Of a DNA stretch of 64,000 bases, positions 28,141 through 36,757 are shown in pieces. A program made the translations under genes and the position numbers. The notes below the pieces were generated by a model that saw only the letters and a program-made list of their open reading frames with translations, was not told the DNA's origin and did no database searches. This DNA comes from an uncultured Pirellulaceae bacterium (lineage in GTDB: Bacteria > Planctomycetota > Planctomycetia > Pirellulales > Pirellulaceae): the NCBI GenBank assembly GCA_937929805.1, contig CALFUT010000009.1, positions 1 through 64,000 of the forward strand. Direction: 5' to 3'. Position 1 is the first letter of the stretch, and every line of letters starts with the position of its first letter.

Positions 28141-28800
28141 ATGGCGACCGAAGGTTATCACAAAATCACCCCGGACGCTTCCCCTGTGAGAAAAATTGAA
28201 TCGGTCTATGAGGACCCGTTGTCGGTGATCTGGTTGGATCTGACCAGACAACTGGGCATTGCTGTTCATCGAGACGATGAAGTTTTCGCGGCGTGGGACG
28301 GGAACGGGACGCTGACGATCGGGAAGGACGAAACCTTAGATCCGGACGATTCGCTGGCTCAGATGATTTTCCATGAGCTTTGTCACGCGTTGACCGAAGG
28401 AGAAGCTGCGTTGTCGCTGCCCGATTGGGGGCTCGAAAATGACCGACCCGATCACGTGATTCGCGAGCACTCGTGTCTGCATCTGCAAGCGGCCCTTGCA
28501 GGAAAGTATGGGTTGCGAGAGTTTTTCGCGACGACGACGGATTTTCGAGAGTACTACGATCGACTGCCGGCTGACCCGTTGGCCGATCAATCGGACGCCG
28601 CGACACGGATCGCGAGTGAGGCTTGGACGCGAGCGACGGAGGGCCCTTGGTCCAAGCCGCTGTCCGAAGCCTTGGAACGCACTTCTGAAATCGCAACGAT
28701 CATCAAAGCGGTGGCAGGCCAGAAATCGCTGTGGAATCAAACACAAGCTTCGCCATTGAGCGACACGCAATCTTCGCCATGGAGTGAAACGCGACCATGA
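28141..28800 (+). CDS. putative metallopeptidase-like protein with HExxH motif
   Basis: A 219-residue protein of unknown family. The motif MIFHELCHALTEGE (HExxH) suggests a zinc site, and a second conserved-looking HSCLHLQAAL follows. It has no signal peptide, so it is probably cytoplasmic. The C-terminus carries a small repeat (ASPLSDTQ, SSPWSETR). The start at 28141 is chosen over an ATG 42 bases upstream, which would lie only 12 bases from the divergent udk start. Its stop overlaps the tsaD start (ATGA), so the two genes are translationally coupled. Proteolysis is not shown. Confidence 0.65.
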   Translation: MATEGYHKITPDASPVRKIESVYEDPLSVIWLDLTRQLGIAVHRDDEVFAAWDGNGTLTIGKDETLDPDDSLAQMIFHELCHALTEGEAALSLPDWGLENDRPDHVIREHSCLHLQAALAGKYGLREFFATTTDFREYYDRLPADPLADQSDAATRIASEAWTRATEGPWSKPLSEALERTSEIATIIKAVAGQKSLWNQTQASPLSDTQSSPWSETRP

Positions 28801-29816
28801 AAATTCTGACCATCGAAACAACTTGCGACGAAACGGCCGCTGCGGTCGTGACCGGTGATTTGGAAGTGCTGGGCAGTGTGGTTGCCACGCAGGACCAGTT
28901 GCACGAAGAATTTCAGGGCGTCGTCCCCGAGATCGCCGCGCGGGCTCATGTCGAGAGAATTCTTCCGGTGATCGATCAGGCCTTGAAAAAGTCGAACGTG
29001 ACTTTGGACCAGTTGGATGCGATCGCAGTCGCCAGTACGCCGGGCCTTTCCGGTTCGCTGCTGGTTGGAGTCACCGCGGCGAAAACGCTGTGCATGGCGG
29101 CATCGAAACCGCTCATTGCGATCAACCATTTGCACGCCCACGTGTTCGCGTGTCAGTTGGCGACCAACAAACAAATTTTTCCATGTGTCGGCTTTATCGT
29201 CAGCGGCGGTCATACGCATTTGTATCGCTACGAAGATGCACTCGGTGGCGAGTACCTTGGCGGGACGATCGATGATGCAGCGGGCGAAGCGTTCGACAAG
29301 GTCGCCAGTATGTTGGGTCTGCCCTACCCCGGCGGCCCACACGTTTCAAAAGTTGCCTTGGAGGGCGATCCAAAGGCGTACAAGTTCCCGCGTAGTTTTA
29401 TCCGCGATGAGCGACTTGACTTCAGTTTTAGTGGTCTAAAAACGGCAGTCCGCTACGCGATCGCGGGGCCCGGGAACGCGGACGTTCATGCGGTAAAGCT
29501 ATCCCAGCAACAGGTGGCCGACCTTGCCGCGAGTTTTCAACAGGCAGTTGTCGACTGTTTGGTCGCCAAGTCATTGCAGGCGGTCAAGAAAAGTGGACTG
29601 TCCACGTTGTGCGTGGGCGGTGGCGTCGCTGCCAATCGCGTCTTTCGTGCTCAGTTGACCGATGCCTGCCAAGCTGCGGGCGTCGATCTGCATATCGCTC
29701 CACTTGAGTACTGCACCGACAACGCCGTCATGGGCGCGATTGCGGTCGAGCGTTTCAAGGCCGGCTTGTTTGAAGAACTTGACTTGGACATTGCGCCCGG
29801 GCTGGTGCGAATGTAG
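28797..29816 (+). CDS. tsaD: tRNA N6-adenosine threonylcarbamoyltransferase
   Basis: A 339-residue TsaD, which adds the threonylcarbamoyl group to A37 of ANN-decoding tRNAs with TsaB and TsaE. Motifs are MKILTIETTCDETAAAVV, the iron ligands in AINHLHAHV, IVSGGHTHL, GEAFDKVASMLGLPYPGGP, and FSFSGLKTAV. It overlaps the preceding HExxH gene by four bases and is followed by a strong bidirectional terminator. No tsaB or tsaE is in this window. Confidence 0.96.
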   Translation: MKILTIETTCDETAAAVVTGDLEVLGSVVATQDQLHEEFQGVVPEIAARAHVERILPVIDQALKKSNVTLDQLDAIAVASTPGLSGSLLVGVTAAKTLCMAASKPLIAINHLHAHVFACQLATNKQIFPCVGFIVSGGHTHLYRYEDALGGEYLGGTIDDAAGEAFDKVASMLGLPYPGGPHVSKVALEGDPKAYKFPRSFIRDERLDFSFSGLKTAVRYAIAGPGNADVHAVKLSQQQVADLAASFQQAVVDCLVAKSLQAVKKSGLSTLCVGGGVAANRVFRAQLTDACQAAGVDLHIAPLEYCTDNAVMGAIAVERFKAGLFEELDLDIAPGLVRM

Positions 29817-29819
29817 GTG

Positions 29820-29885
29820 TAAGTAGCCATCACACTCCGTGTGATGTTGGGCATCGATCATCACACGGAGTGTGATGACTACTTA
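29820..29885. repeat. 27-bp inverted repeat, each arm itself palindromic
   Basis: The left arm 29820-29846 and right arm 29859-29885 are reverse complements with one mismatch, around a 12-base loop. Inside each arm CATCACAC...GTGTGATG forms a smaller palindrome. A partial third copy (TGTGATGGCTACT) follows at 29887-29900. It lies four bases after the tsaD stop. Confidence 0.85.
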
Positions 29886-29910
29886 CATGTGATGGCTACT
29901 TTGCGCACAA

Positions 29911-29941
29911 AAAAAGCCGGAAGCATAGCTTCCGGCTTTTT
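29911..29941. terminator. bidirectional intrinsic terminator between tsaD and the iscA-like gene
   Basis: A perfect 14-bp stem AAAAAGCCGGAAGC / GCTTCCGGCTTTTT with a three-base loop carries T-runs on both strands. It can stop transcription from tsaD and from the opposing iscA-like gene. Confidence 0.92.
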
Positions 29942-29983
29942 AGTTTGTCGATTGTGTCGCTTGCTTGAAGCGAGTTGCACTGG

Positions 29984-30316
29984 CTAAGCGCTGAACGAGC
30001 TACCGCAGCCGCATGTCTTTTTGGCGTTCGGGTTGTTGAACTGGAAACCACGCTGCTCGATGCCTTCGTAGTAGTCGACCGAAGTTCCTTCAAGGAACAA
30101 CGCGCTTTTGCGATCAACGACAACCGGTACGCCGTGCTGAACAGTTTTCGTATCGTTGTTTTCGTCGTAGTCGGTGGTGATGTTCAGGCTGTAGTTCAGC
30201 CCGCTACAACCGCCGCCGGTGACGCCGATTCGCAGGACTGCATTGTCTTCGTAATCGCCTTCGGAGATGAATCGTTGCACTTCCTTGGCGGCTTTTTCGG
30301 TTACTGTGACACTCAT
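29984..30316 (-). CDS. A-type iron-sulfur cluster assembly protein
   Basis: A 110-residue HesB/IscA/ErpA protein that carries Fe-S clusters to target enzymes. The three conserved cysteines are visible in GGGCSGLNY and CGCGSSF. The ATG at 30316 is used. A TTG just upstream could also start, but MSVTVTEKAAKEV is the standard beginning. The cysteine desulfurase gene lies 160 bases upstream on the same strand, so the two probably cooperate in cluster assembly. Whether it is IscA or ErpA cannot be decided. Confidence 0.93.
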   Translation of the reverse strand: MSVTVTEKAAKEVQRFISEGDYEDNAVLRIGVTGGGCSGLNYSLNITTDYDENNDTKTVQHGVPVVVDRKSALFLEGTSVDYYEGIEQRGFQFNNPNAKKTCGCGSSFSA

Positions 30317-30476
30317 CAATTACACTCCGGAAATTCTTATAAACTCAAACTGAGCAAATCAGACCGAGCAAAACGCTGACCCGATAACGTCTGTCCTTAT
30401 TCTTCGTCACTCGACGATCGCTGTCCAGAGCCATTGTGGCCGGGGCAGCATGTTTTACCGACGTTTTACACAGGAT

Positions 30477-31682
30477 TTACGAATCCAAACACTCGTCCGC
30501 TCCATATTGACGCATCGATTCGACCGATCTTACCAGTAAATCCACCGCCGAATCGATTTCGTCCAATGTCGTGAACCTGCCGACGCTGATCCGCAAACTC
30601 GACTGGATTTCGTCGTCGGACAGTTTTAAAGCCGCCAAGACGTGGCTGGGTTCGGGATCGGCTGACGTGCAAGCACTGCCGCTGGAGATCGCGATCTCCG
30701 AGGCCCCGGACATGATCGACTGGCCATCAATGTTGGGGAACTGGCAATTGAGATTATTCGCAAGGCGTAGACCGGGCGGTGTTAACGAAGGCCCGTTAAG
30801 CGGCAGGTCACCGACTCGACTTTTCAATCCGGCATACATCCGATCACGCAGTTCACGTCGGCGCCCGTCTTCCGTACCTTCCTGAATTTCTGCGTGGCAC
30901 AGATTGAGTGCGGCGGCCATGCCGACGATCCCCGGAACATTCAGGGTGCCGCTGCGGCGGTTTTCTTGTTGACCGCCTCCATCGATCTGGCTGGCCAAAC
31001 GGACGCGACGATCGGTGCGCCGAACGTACAGTCCGCCAATTCCCTTGGGGCCATAAAACTTATGAGCAGAAAAGCTCATCAGGTCGACGCCCAGTTCGTC
31101 GACATCCACCGGCAGGTGACCGACCGCCTGCGTCGCATCGGTGTGAAGCAGGACGCCACATTCGTGGCAGAGGTCCGCGATTTCTCGGATCGGTTGAATG
31201 ACTCCGATTTCATTGTGAGCCACCATGACGGAGACGAGGATCGTGTCTTCCGCGATGGCATTCTTCAATTCGTCCAAGTTAATCAATCCCGCATCGTCGC
31301 TGCCGTTGGGGACGACTTTCAACCGAGTGACTCGGAAGCCCTGCTTTTCCAATTTTGCAATCGGATCAAGCACCGCTTTGTGTTCGGTCTCGACCGTGAT
31401 GATATGGCCCGATGTCCGCTTGCGCAGGCAAACGCCGCGAATGGCCAAGTTATTACTCTCGGTGGCACCGCTGGTGAAGACAATTTCACTACGACGGGCG
31501 TTCAGGCAGGTGGCGATTGACTCGGCCGATTCCTCGACCAAGTCACTGGCGGCAAGTCCTAACTCGTGCGTCACGCTGCCCGCGTTGGCGTACGATCGAT
31601 CGAACACCGGCAGCATCGCTTCGACCACTCGGGGATCGACTCGCGTGGTGGCTTGATTGTCGAGATAGATGATAGGAGGCAT
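30477..31682 (-). CDS. cysteine desulfurase (NifS/IscS family)
   Basis: A 401-residue PLP enzyme that removes sulfur from cysteine for Fe-S clusters and thiolated tRNA. Motifs are the start IYLDNQATTRVDPRVVEAM, the TSGATESNN glycine loop, the PLP-lysine in SFSAHKFYGPKGIGGLYVR, and the active-site cysteine in SSGSACTSADPEPSHVL. The long loop after the cysteine is of the IscS/NifS type. The iscA-like gene follows. No iscU, iscR or hscAB is nearby. Confidence 0.95.
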   Translation of the reverse strand: MPPIIYLDNQATTRVDPRVVEAMLPVFDRSYANAGSVTHELGLAASDLVEESAESIATCLNARRSEIVFTSGATESNNLAIRGVCLRKRTSGHIITVETEHKAVLDPIAKLEKQGFRVTRLKVVPNGSDDAGLINLDELKNAIAEDTILVSVMVAHNEIGVIQPIREIADLCHECGVLLHTDATQAVGHLPVDVDELGVDLMSFSAHKFYGPKGIGGLYVRRTDRRVRLASQIDGGGQQENRRSGTLNVPGIVGMAAALNLCHAEIQEGTEDGRRRELRDRMYAGLKSRVGDLPLNGPSLTPPGLRLANNLNCQFPNIDGQSIMSGASEIAISSGSACTSADPEPSHVLAALKLSDDEIQSSLRISVGRFTTLDEIDSAVDLLVRSVESMRQYGADECLDS

Positions 31683-31782
31683 TTAAGAAAAAGTTGTCAC
31701 GTAGGGGACCGTGGACACGAGTCCTTGGTTGTTTAGCTGTTGATGCAATTTAGTGGCATTTTGAGTTCCATGCCAAGTATTG

Positions 31783-31974
31783 CGTCGACCCCATCCGGGG
31801 TGTTCGGTTTCGGTTCTACATTTTCTCAGGGCTTCCGCCCTGAGCTAACTGAGTCGGCCCCATCCGGGGCGGCGGTGGGCAACTGCCCCGGACGGGGCCA
31901 GCGTCAGTAGCTCGGGGCGGAAGCCCCGAGACAACCGTCGATAACCAAAATCCACGCCGGATGGGGTCGGCGTG
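31783..31974. repeat. long imperfect inverted repeat (nested palindromes)
   Basis: The two halves match each other in reverse complement over about 85 bases. GACCCCATCCGG is at the left edge and CCGGATGGGGTC at the right. CTCAGGGCTTCCGCCCTGAG (31825-31844) faces CTCGGGGCGGAAGCCCCGAG (31911-31930), and GGCCCCATCCGGGGC faces GCCCCGGACGGGGC. Each inner block is itself a hairpin. Frames crossing this region are repeat artefacts. The element fills the 374-base spacer between the cysteine desulfurase and Nudix genes. Confidence 0.85.
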
Positions 31975-32056
31975 TAGCGGCTGCCACGAAATTAACCGTT
32001 GAACCTTTTGGTTAACGCGACTTATAGCTTCGCCCTCCCCCAAATTGCGTTGAACT

Positions 32057-32680
32057 TCACGCAAAAAGAGCCTTGAGACAGATCGACGACCAAGTTTCGA
32101 ACCCGTCGATATTCTCTAGCAGTTCGGCGACGGGGCGAAAGCCGGTCTCGCAGATGTCTTCTTCGTTGGGCTGGATGTCTTGAGTGTCGACGGTGAACAG
32201 ATGGACGACTCCTAGGTGAACTTTGCCGACCTCGGTCTCGTCGTCGTTGATCAGACCGACCAGCTTTTGAGTGAACGGCGTGTTGATGACGATCTCTTCT
32301 TCCAATTCGCGCCGCATGCCTTCGTCATAGGGCGAGCTTTCGCCCGCGTCGAGCGTCGAAATGTGGCCACCGATGCCAATGCTTTTTTTGCTGTGTAGAC
32401 GTGATTCGCCCTGCCCTTTGCCTCGCGTGTACTGAAACACGCTGACGTTCCCGGCTTCGTCGATGTGTTGAAAAATGCAGTAGGGGATCAGTTGCTTGAA
32501 CGAAGGATCTTCTTCCATTTGGGCTCGTGGCAGGTACTGCGTTTGAGCCGGGTCGAGCAGTTGGGTCAGGTACTTTTCTGAATCGGGCGTAAAGCCTTGA
32601 AAGTGGCCGCAATCGTGAAATCGTTCCGTGGGAACCACCATCACTTGTTCTTCTGCCGTCTGTGCGTCCATCGTGGTCAT
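32057..32680 (-). CDS. Nudix-family protein
   Basis: A 207-residue protein with a Nudix-like region at about 90-140: [14 protein letters not shown] followed by [11 protein letters not shown]. The REL.EE core of the Nudix box is present, but the upstream glutamate is not at its usual distance, so the box is divergent. Members hydrolyse nucleoside-diphosphate-linked compounds; the substrate is unknown. There is no signal peptide. The start has several nearby Met codons, and the first is used. It has no clear operon partner. Confidence 0.7.
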   Translation of the reverse strand: MTTMDAQTAEEQVMVVPTERFHDCGHFQGFTPDSEKYLTQLLDPAQTQYLPRAQMEEDPSFKQLIPYCIFQHIDEAGNVSVFQYTRGKGQGESRLHSKKSIGIGGHISTLDAGESSPYDEGMRRELEEEIVINTPFTQKLVGLINDDETEVGKVHLGVVHLFTVDTQDIQPNEEDICETGFRPVAELLENIDGFETWSSICLKALFA

Positions 32681-32864
32681 GTTTGTTCCTTTTCGAAAAT
32701 CCGTCTAAGCTTTGGGGACACAATCCTCTTGTTTGCTAGCAGAAGTTTAAGCGATTCGGCTCGACTTGACGACCAATCAGAGAGTTCAGCGCAGCAAAAA
32801 GCCTCTGTGATGCTGGCAAGGTGCCGGCCCAGAGGCTTATTTTGATCGATCGAATATCCGCAGC

Positions 32865-33062
32865 CTATTCGGCGGCAGCTTCTTCTTGTTGCTCAGCCAT
32901 CACAACCCGGCCCATGTAGTAGCCGCAGCCGGGGCATACAACGTGTGTTGGCACTGTCGTCGAGCACTTAGGGCACGATGTCAGTTGCTTGCTGGTCAAT
33001 GCGTTGTGGGCTCGGCGGCTGCCGGATCGAGCGTTGGAGTGTTTGCGCTTTGGAACGGCCAT
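32865..33062 (-). CDS. rpmF: 50S ribosomal protein bL32
   Basis: A 65-residue protein starting MAVPKRKHSNARSGSRRAHNAL, the standard bL32 opening. It has a zinc ribbon CPKC...CPGC, then GYYMGR and a short acidic tail. It is a structural component of the large ribosomal subunit. The usual neighbour (YceD/DUF177) and the fatty-acid genes plsX/fabH are absent from this window. Confidence 0.95.
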   Translation of the reverse strand: MAVPKRKHSNARSGSRRAHNALTSKQLTSCPKCSTTVPTHVVCPGCGYYMGRVVMAEQQEEAAAE

Positions 33063-33638
33063 CAGACTGAATCTCTATACGTTGGTTGATGAAGTCACCA
33101 GAAAAAATGTGATCGCGGATTGTAGTCGGTTCCGCCACATATCTCAACGGCTGAAAATGGGTTCGATCCCATTGAAACAAGGTTTTTCGGCCAGATTTTC
33201 GCTATTTGTGAGCCAATGACAGTATTTTGAGTCAAAGGGTGGCTCTGATCGAGTGTCGAGGCCATTAGGAGTGGCGCGAAACACTGAGCGAACCGCTTGT
33301 CACAAAATGAAACGCCCGTCACAAAAATCAAAGCCGCTATCAAAGCCGCCTGTGGTTTTCAACCACGAATCACACCAATCCGACGAATCCCGCGCTGCGA
33401 ATTCGTTGGATTCGTGGTCCAGCACCGTTCTCCGTTCTTCTCGGGGCGGTGATTTTTAGAGAGCAAGGTCGTAGAAAAGCCTTGAGGCTTTGGACTATCG
33501 TTTTCAAGCGACTGAAGCCGCTACTACGAACGGTGCGAACGACTTGGTGAACCGCCTGTCACAAAAAATCAAAGCCGCTTGTGGTTTAGGACTCGGCCTG
33601 CTTGCTCTGGACTGCCCATTTTATCAGCCAAGCTCAAA
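33063..33638. other. spacer with repeat fragments
   Basis: This region has no supported gene. It contains an inverted repeat of ACCACGAATC type (33361-33387 against 33400-33417). It also holds two related segments, ACCGCTTGTCACAAAA... near 33293 and ACCGCCTGTCACAAAA... near 33549, each followed by AATCAAAGCCGC. These look like degenerate intergenic repeats. Confidence 0.5.
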
Positions 33639-33668
33639 TTGACTCGACTGACGGCCGCCGATGATAAA
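33639..33668 (+). promoter_or_regulatory. candidate sigma-70-type promoter of the TolC-like gene
   Basis: TTGACT (33639-33644) and GATAAA (33663-33668) are 18 bases apart. They would start a leader of about 210 bases before the ATG at 33886. The -10 box is imperfect. Confidence 0.35.
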
Positions 33669-33701
33669 GTTTACGGATTGGTCAAAGTTTATCGGTTGAG
33701 C

Positions 33702-33729
33702 TGCCGATACCTCAGTTGTCGGCATTTTT
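33702..33729 (+). terminator. terminator-like hairpin 1 in the leader of the TolC-like gene
   Basis: TGCCGA pairs with TCGGCA around an 11-base loop, directly followed by TTTTT. No forward-strand gene ends upstream. Confidence 0.5.
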
Positions 33730-33810
33730 CAGACGCAATGCGCCCTGTGCGTGAGCAGCTGGTGAGTGCAGAACCGGGGGGTTCGATGGCAAATCGACAT
33801 TTTTGCCAAA

Positions 33811-33855
33811 ACGCGTTCGTGGCCTGAGATGGCTCGGGCCACGATGCGTTTTTCA
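33811..33855 (+). terminator. terminator-like hairpin 2 in the leader of the TolC-like gene
   Basis: CGTGGCC pairs with GGCCACG. A GAG/CTC inner pair and an outer ACGC/GCGT pair extend the stem, and TTTTTC follows. It ends about 30 bases before the start codon at 33886, with no forward gene upstream. Confidence 0.7.
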
Positions 33856-33885
33856 TTTTAACATCCATCAGGATATGGAAGTCCG

Positions 33886-36639
33886 ATGAAGTGCAAACCC
33901 TCCAAAACGTTGATCTGGTTGCTGGGCGTCAGTTTTCTGACGACAGGCTGTACTCCAACGCGTCCGGTTTACCTGAATGAATCAGGTGACCTGAACTATT
34001 ACTTGGAACAAGCAACCAAAATCGAGTACCCAGATATCGAAACGCCGACCTTGGACGAGGTCACACAGGCGCACGAGCCGATGACGGTGATGGATCCGGA
34101 CTTCGAATCCTATGAAGACATGACACTTGAGGACGCCGTTTCGTACACGCTGCAGAACTCGAAAGTGCTGCGTGGTTATGGAACACCCGGTTTGCAGGGA
34201 ACTCGCGTTTCACCTGGCGTCGACAACTTGGCCAATGGCCCGACGGCTGCCGGCACGATCTACAACGTTGCCGTTCGCGAAACAGAGCCGGGCTTCATTG
34301 GCACCGCCGGACAGATTGCATCTCCAAGCGGACTGACCACCAACACCGCGCTCGACAGCAACCAAGGCGTCGAAGCAGCACTCGCCGACTTTGACGCTCA
34401 GTTCACCAGCGGCATTACGTGGTCGACAACGGATCGACCAAGAAACATCAGTGCGTTGTCGTCGAACGATCCAAACTTTCTGTTTGCTCGTGGTGATCAA
34501 GTACAGTGGCAGGCAGAAGTGGCGAAGAAATCCGCCAATGGTACGCAGATTTTCTTCCGCAACGTCAACACCTACACAGATACAAACAATCCGCTTAACG
34601 ATGTGAACATCAACCAAGGAGCTAACAGCTTCTATCAAGCGAACTTCGAAGCGGAGATTCGGCAGCCGTTGCTGCGAGGTCGAGGAGCTTTCATCAATCG
34701 TATGCCGGTTGTTATCTCGCGAATTGGAACCGATCAGGAACTGGCCAACCTTGAGGCCCAGCTGCAGAACTCGGTTACCAACGTCGAGATCCGCTACTGG
34801 GACTTGTACTGTGCTTACCGGAATCTTGATGCGGCCAAAACAGGTCGCAACGCGGCTTTGGAGACTTGGCGAATCGTCAAGGATCAGTTTGACGAAGGAG
34901 CTGACGTCAACGTTCAGCAAGTCGCTCAGGCCAGCGAGCAGTATCACTTCTTTGACGCTCAAGTGGTCGATGCCTACAACAACTTGCTAAATGCCGAAGG
35001 AGCTTTGCGGTTCCTGCTTGGTTGGTCGTCAACCGATTGCCGCATGATTCGGCCAATCGACGAACCGATCATGGCTCCTGTCGAATTTGATTGGTGTACG
35101 TCACTGTGCGAGGCACTGACCTATCGTCCAGAGCTTCGCCAAGAGCGTTGGGAGATCAAAAAGCGTGAGCTGGCGTTGGCTTACTCAAAGAATGGCCTGT
35201 TGCCTGAATTGAACGCGACTGCTCTATACCGCTTTCTTGGTTTAGGCAACCGATTTGGCACCAGCGGCGACGCAGCATTTCCAATCGGTGAGAACCAAGC
35301 AATCGAGCCCGGTCAAAGTGGTGCGTTGAATTCACTCTATGATGGCAACTTTCAAGAACTGCAGTTGGGTTTGAACTTTGGCATTCCCGTCGGTTTCCGC
35401 CGCGAGCTTGCCAACGTGCGAAACGCTCAATTGAAACTGGCCCGTGAAATCGCCCGGATCGAGGACATGGAGCTGGACGTGACGCGAGAGCTAACCGAAG
35501 CAATGCGAGCGTTGGCTGCCAACCAGATGATCATGCGATCGTCGTTCAACCGCTGGAAAGAAACGACGATCGAAGAAGAGCACTTCCAACGACTGAAGGA
35601 CGAAGGCGTCGAAACGTTGGACGTGGCCTTGGATGCTCAGCGACGTCGCTCGCAAGCAGAAATTGCTTTCTACACGGCTTTGTGCGAGTACAACAAAACA
35701 ATCGTGTTGATTCATCGCCGCAAGGGAACCACGCTTCCGTACTGTGGTGTCGAATTTAGCGAAGGACCATGGGCCGGTAAGGCGTATGTTGATGCCCAAG
35801 AGCACGCCCGCCGCCGAAGCGCCAGCCGCGAGTTGAACTACGGTTGGACACGACCTCAGGTGATCAGCCGAGGCGAAAACTGGCCAACGGGTTCGAACAA
35901 CGGTGCAACTCACGCCACCGACGGTTCGTACTCGGATTCGATGATCTACGACGATGCAACGATGGTGCCCAGCGAAGGCGAAATCTATAACGGGCCTTAC
36001 TATGAAGGCGAAGTGATTCAGGAGCAGCCGATCTACGATGGAGCACCGGCTCCGACTCTCGCACCTCCGCAGGAGTTCAATACGGTGCCTCAGGGTTCGG
36101 GGTCACGTATCTCCCCTGCTCCACAGGGTTCAACTTCACGCGTCCATCGTGATTCGAGTATCCGCCAGGTCAGCTACGAGAAACCGGCTCGGGCAACCCA
36201 GAAAGTGTCATCCCGATCAAAGGGGAAGTCAAAAGCGAAAGTGAAAACGGCTCCGAATAAACGGTCGCGATCGACTGAGCCAGCGACCATTCGCCAGCCG
36301 AAGCGTGACTACAGCGAGCGTCCGGTTCAACGACTGCGAGCAACGACGCCCAAGCCAAAGGTTATTGAAATTCGCGACCAAGGTAACAACGGCAACCAAG
36401 CAAGTCGCCCACCAAGTTCACCACTGCGGAACTCGCGGGTGCAAAACAGCACGCGATCGCAAGTTGCACCAGTAAGTCACACGGTCGAGGCGAGTTCAAC
36501 GTACTCAGGTAGTCGCGCTTTGGAACAGCTAGGGGTAGGTCGTTCTGCTCACGCAAGCGTCCGTGCAGGTCAGCAAAGCAACCGAACGGTCGCTCGGATC
36601 AAAACGACTGACTCGTCCGTCGTCAACGATCTTCGCTGA
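33886..36639 (+). CDS. TolC-family outer-membrane lipoprotein with long basic tail
   Basis: A 917-residue protein. It has a lipobox LTTGC (Cys22), then two outer-membrane-efflux repeats (about 210-400 and 410-620). Typical features are GRGAFINRMPVVISRIG, VEIRYWDLYCAYRNLDAAK, and TREL repeats. Standard TolC proteins are about 450-500 residues. Here the last 250 or so are low-complexity, rich in Ser, Arg, Lys, Pro and Gln (KVSSRSKGKSKAKVKTAPNK). It probably forms the outer-membrane channel of an export or efflux machine. No inner-membrane pump or adaptor gene is adjacent. A small acidic lipoprotein follows in the same direction. Confidence 0.85.
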   Translation: MKCKPSKTLIWLLGVSFLTTGCTPTRPVYLNESGDLNYYLEQATKIEYPDIETPTLDEVTQAHEPMTVMDPDFESYEDMTLEDAVSYTLQNSKVLRGYGTPGLQGTRVSPGVDNLANGPTAAGTIYNVAVRETEPGFIGTAGQIASPSGLTTNTALDSNQGVEAALADFDAQFTSGITWSTTDRPRNISALSSNDPNFLFARGDQVQWQAEVAKKSANGTQIFFRNVNTYTDTNNPLNDVNINQGANSFYQANFEAEIRQPLLRGRGAFINRMPVVISRIGTDQELANLEAQLQNSVTNVEIRYWDLYCAYRNLDAAKTGRNAALETWRIVKDQFDEGADVNVQQVAQASEQYHFFDAQVVDAYNNLLNAEGALRFLLGWSSTDCRMIRPIDEPIMAPVEFDWCTSLCEALTYRPELRQERWEIKKRELALAYSKNGLLPELNATALYRFLGLGNRFGTSGDAAFPIGENQAIEPGQSGALNSLYDGNFQELQLGLNFGIPVGFRRELANVRNAQLKLAREIARIEDMELDVTRELTEAMRALAANQMIMRSSFNRWKETTIEEEHFQRLKDEGVETLDVALDAQRRRSQAEIAFYTALCEYNKTIVLIHRRKGTTLPYCGVEFSEGPWAGKAYVDAQEHARRRSASRELNYGWTRPQVISRGENWPTGSNNGATHATDGSYSDSMIYDDATMVPSEGEIYNGPYYEGEVIQEQPIYDGAPAPTLAPPQEFNTVPQGSGSRISPAPQGSTSRVHRDSSIRQVSYEKPARATQKVSSRSKGKSKAKVKTAPNKRSRSTEPATIRQPKRDYSERPVQRLRATTPKPKVIEIRDQGNNGNQASRPPSSPLRNSRVQNSTRSQVAPVSHTVEASSTYSGSRALEQLGVGRSAHASVRAGQQSNRTVARIKTTDSSVVNDLR

Positions 36640-36757
36640 TCCAGTTTAGAGACAAAACGAAACACGAAAAATCATTTCCAATTCCAGTTGAGCGTAACGC
36701 GTTGTCATTCAAGCGGGTTGCATCAACGATTTGAGATTGAGTCACAAGGAACAAGTC

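Noticed and set aside
31816-32064. 82-codon frame in the long palindrome
   Set aside because: It is translated from the inverted repeat and its composition follows the GC-rich blocks.
33579-33827. Short frame upstream of the TolC-like gene
   Set aside because: It overlaps the candidate promoter and leader hairpins and lacks any ribosome site or recognisable sequence.
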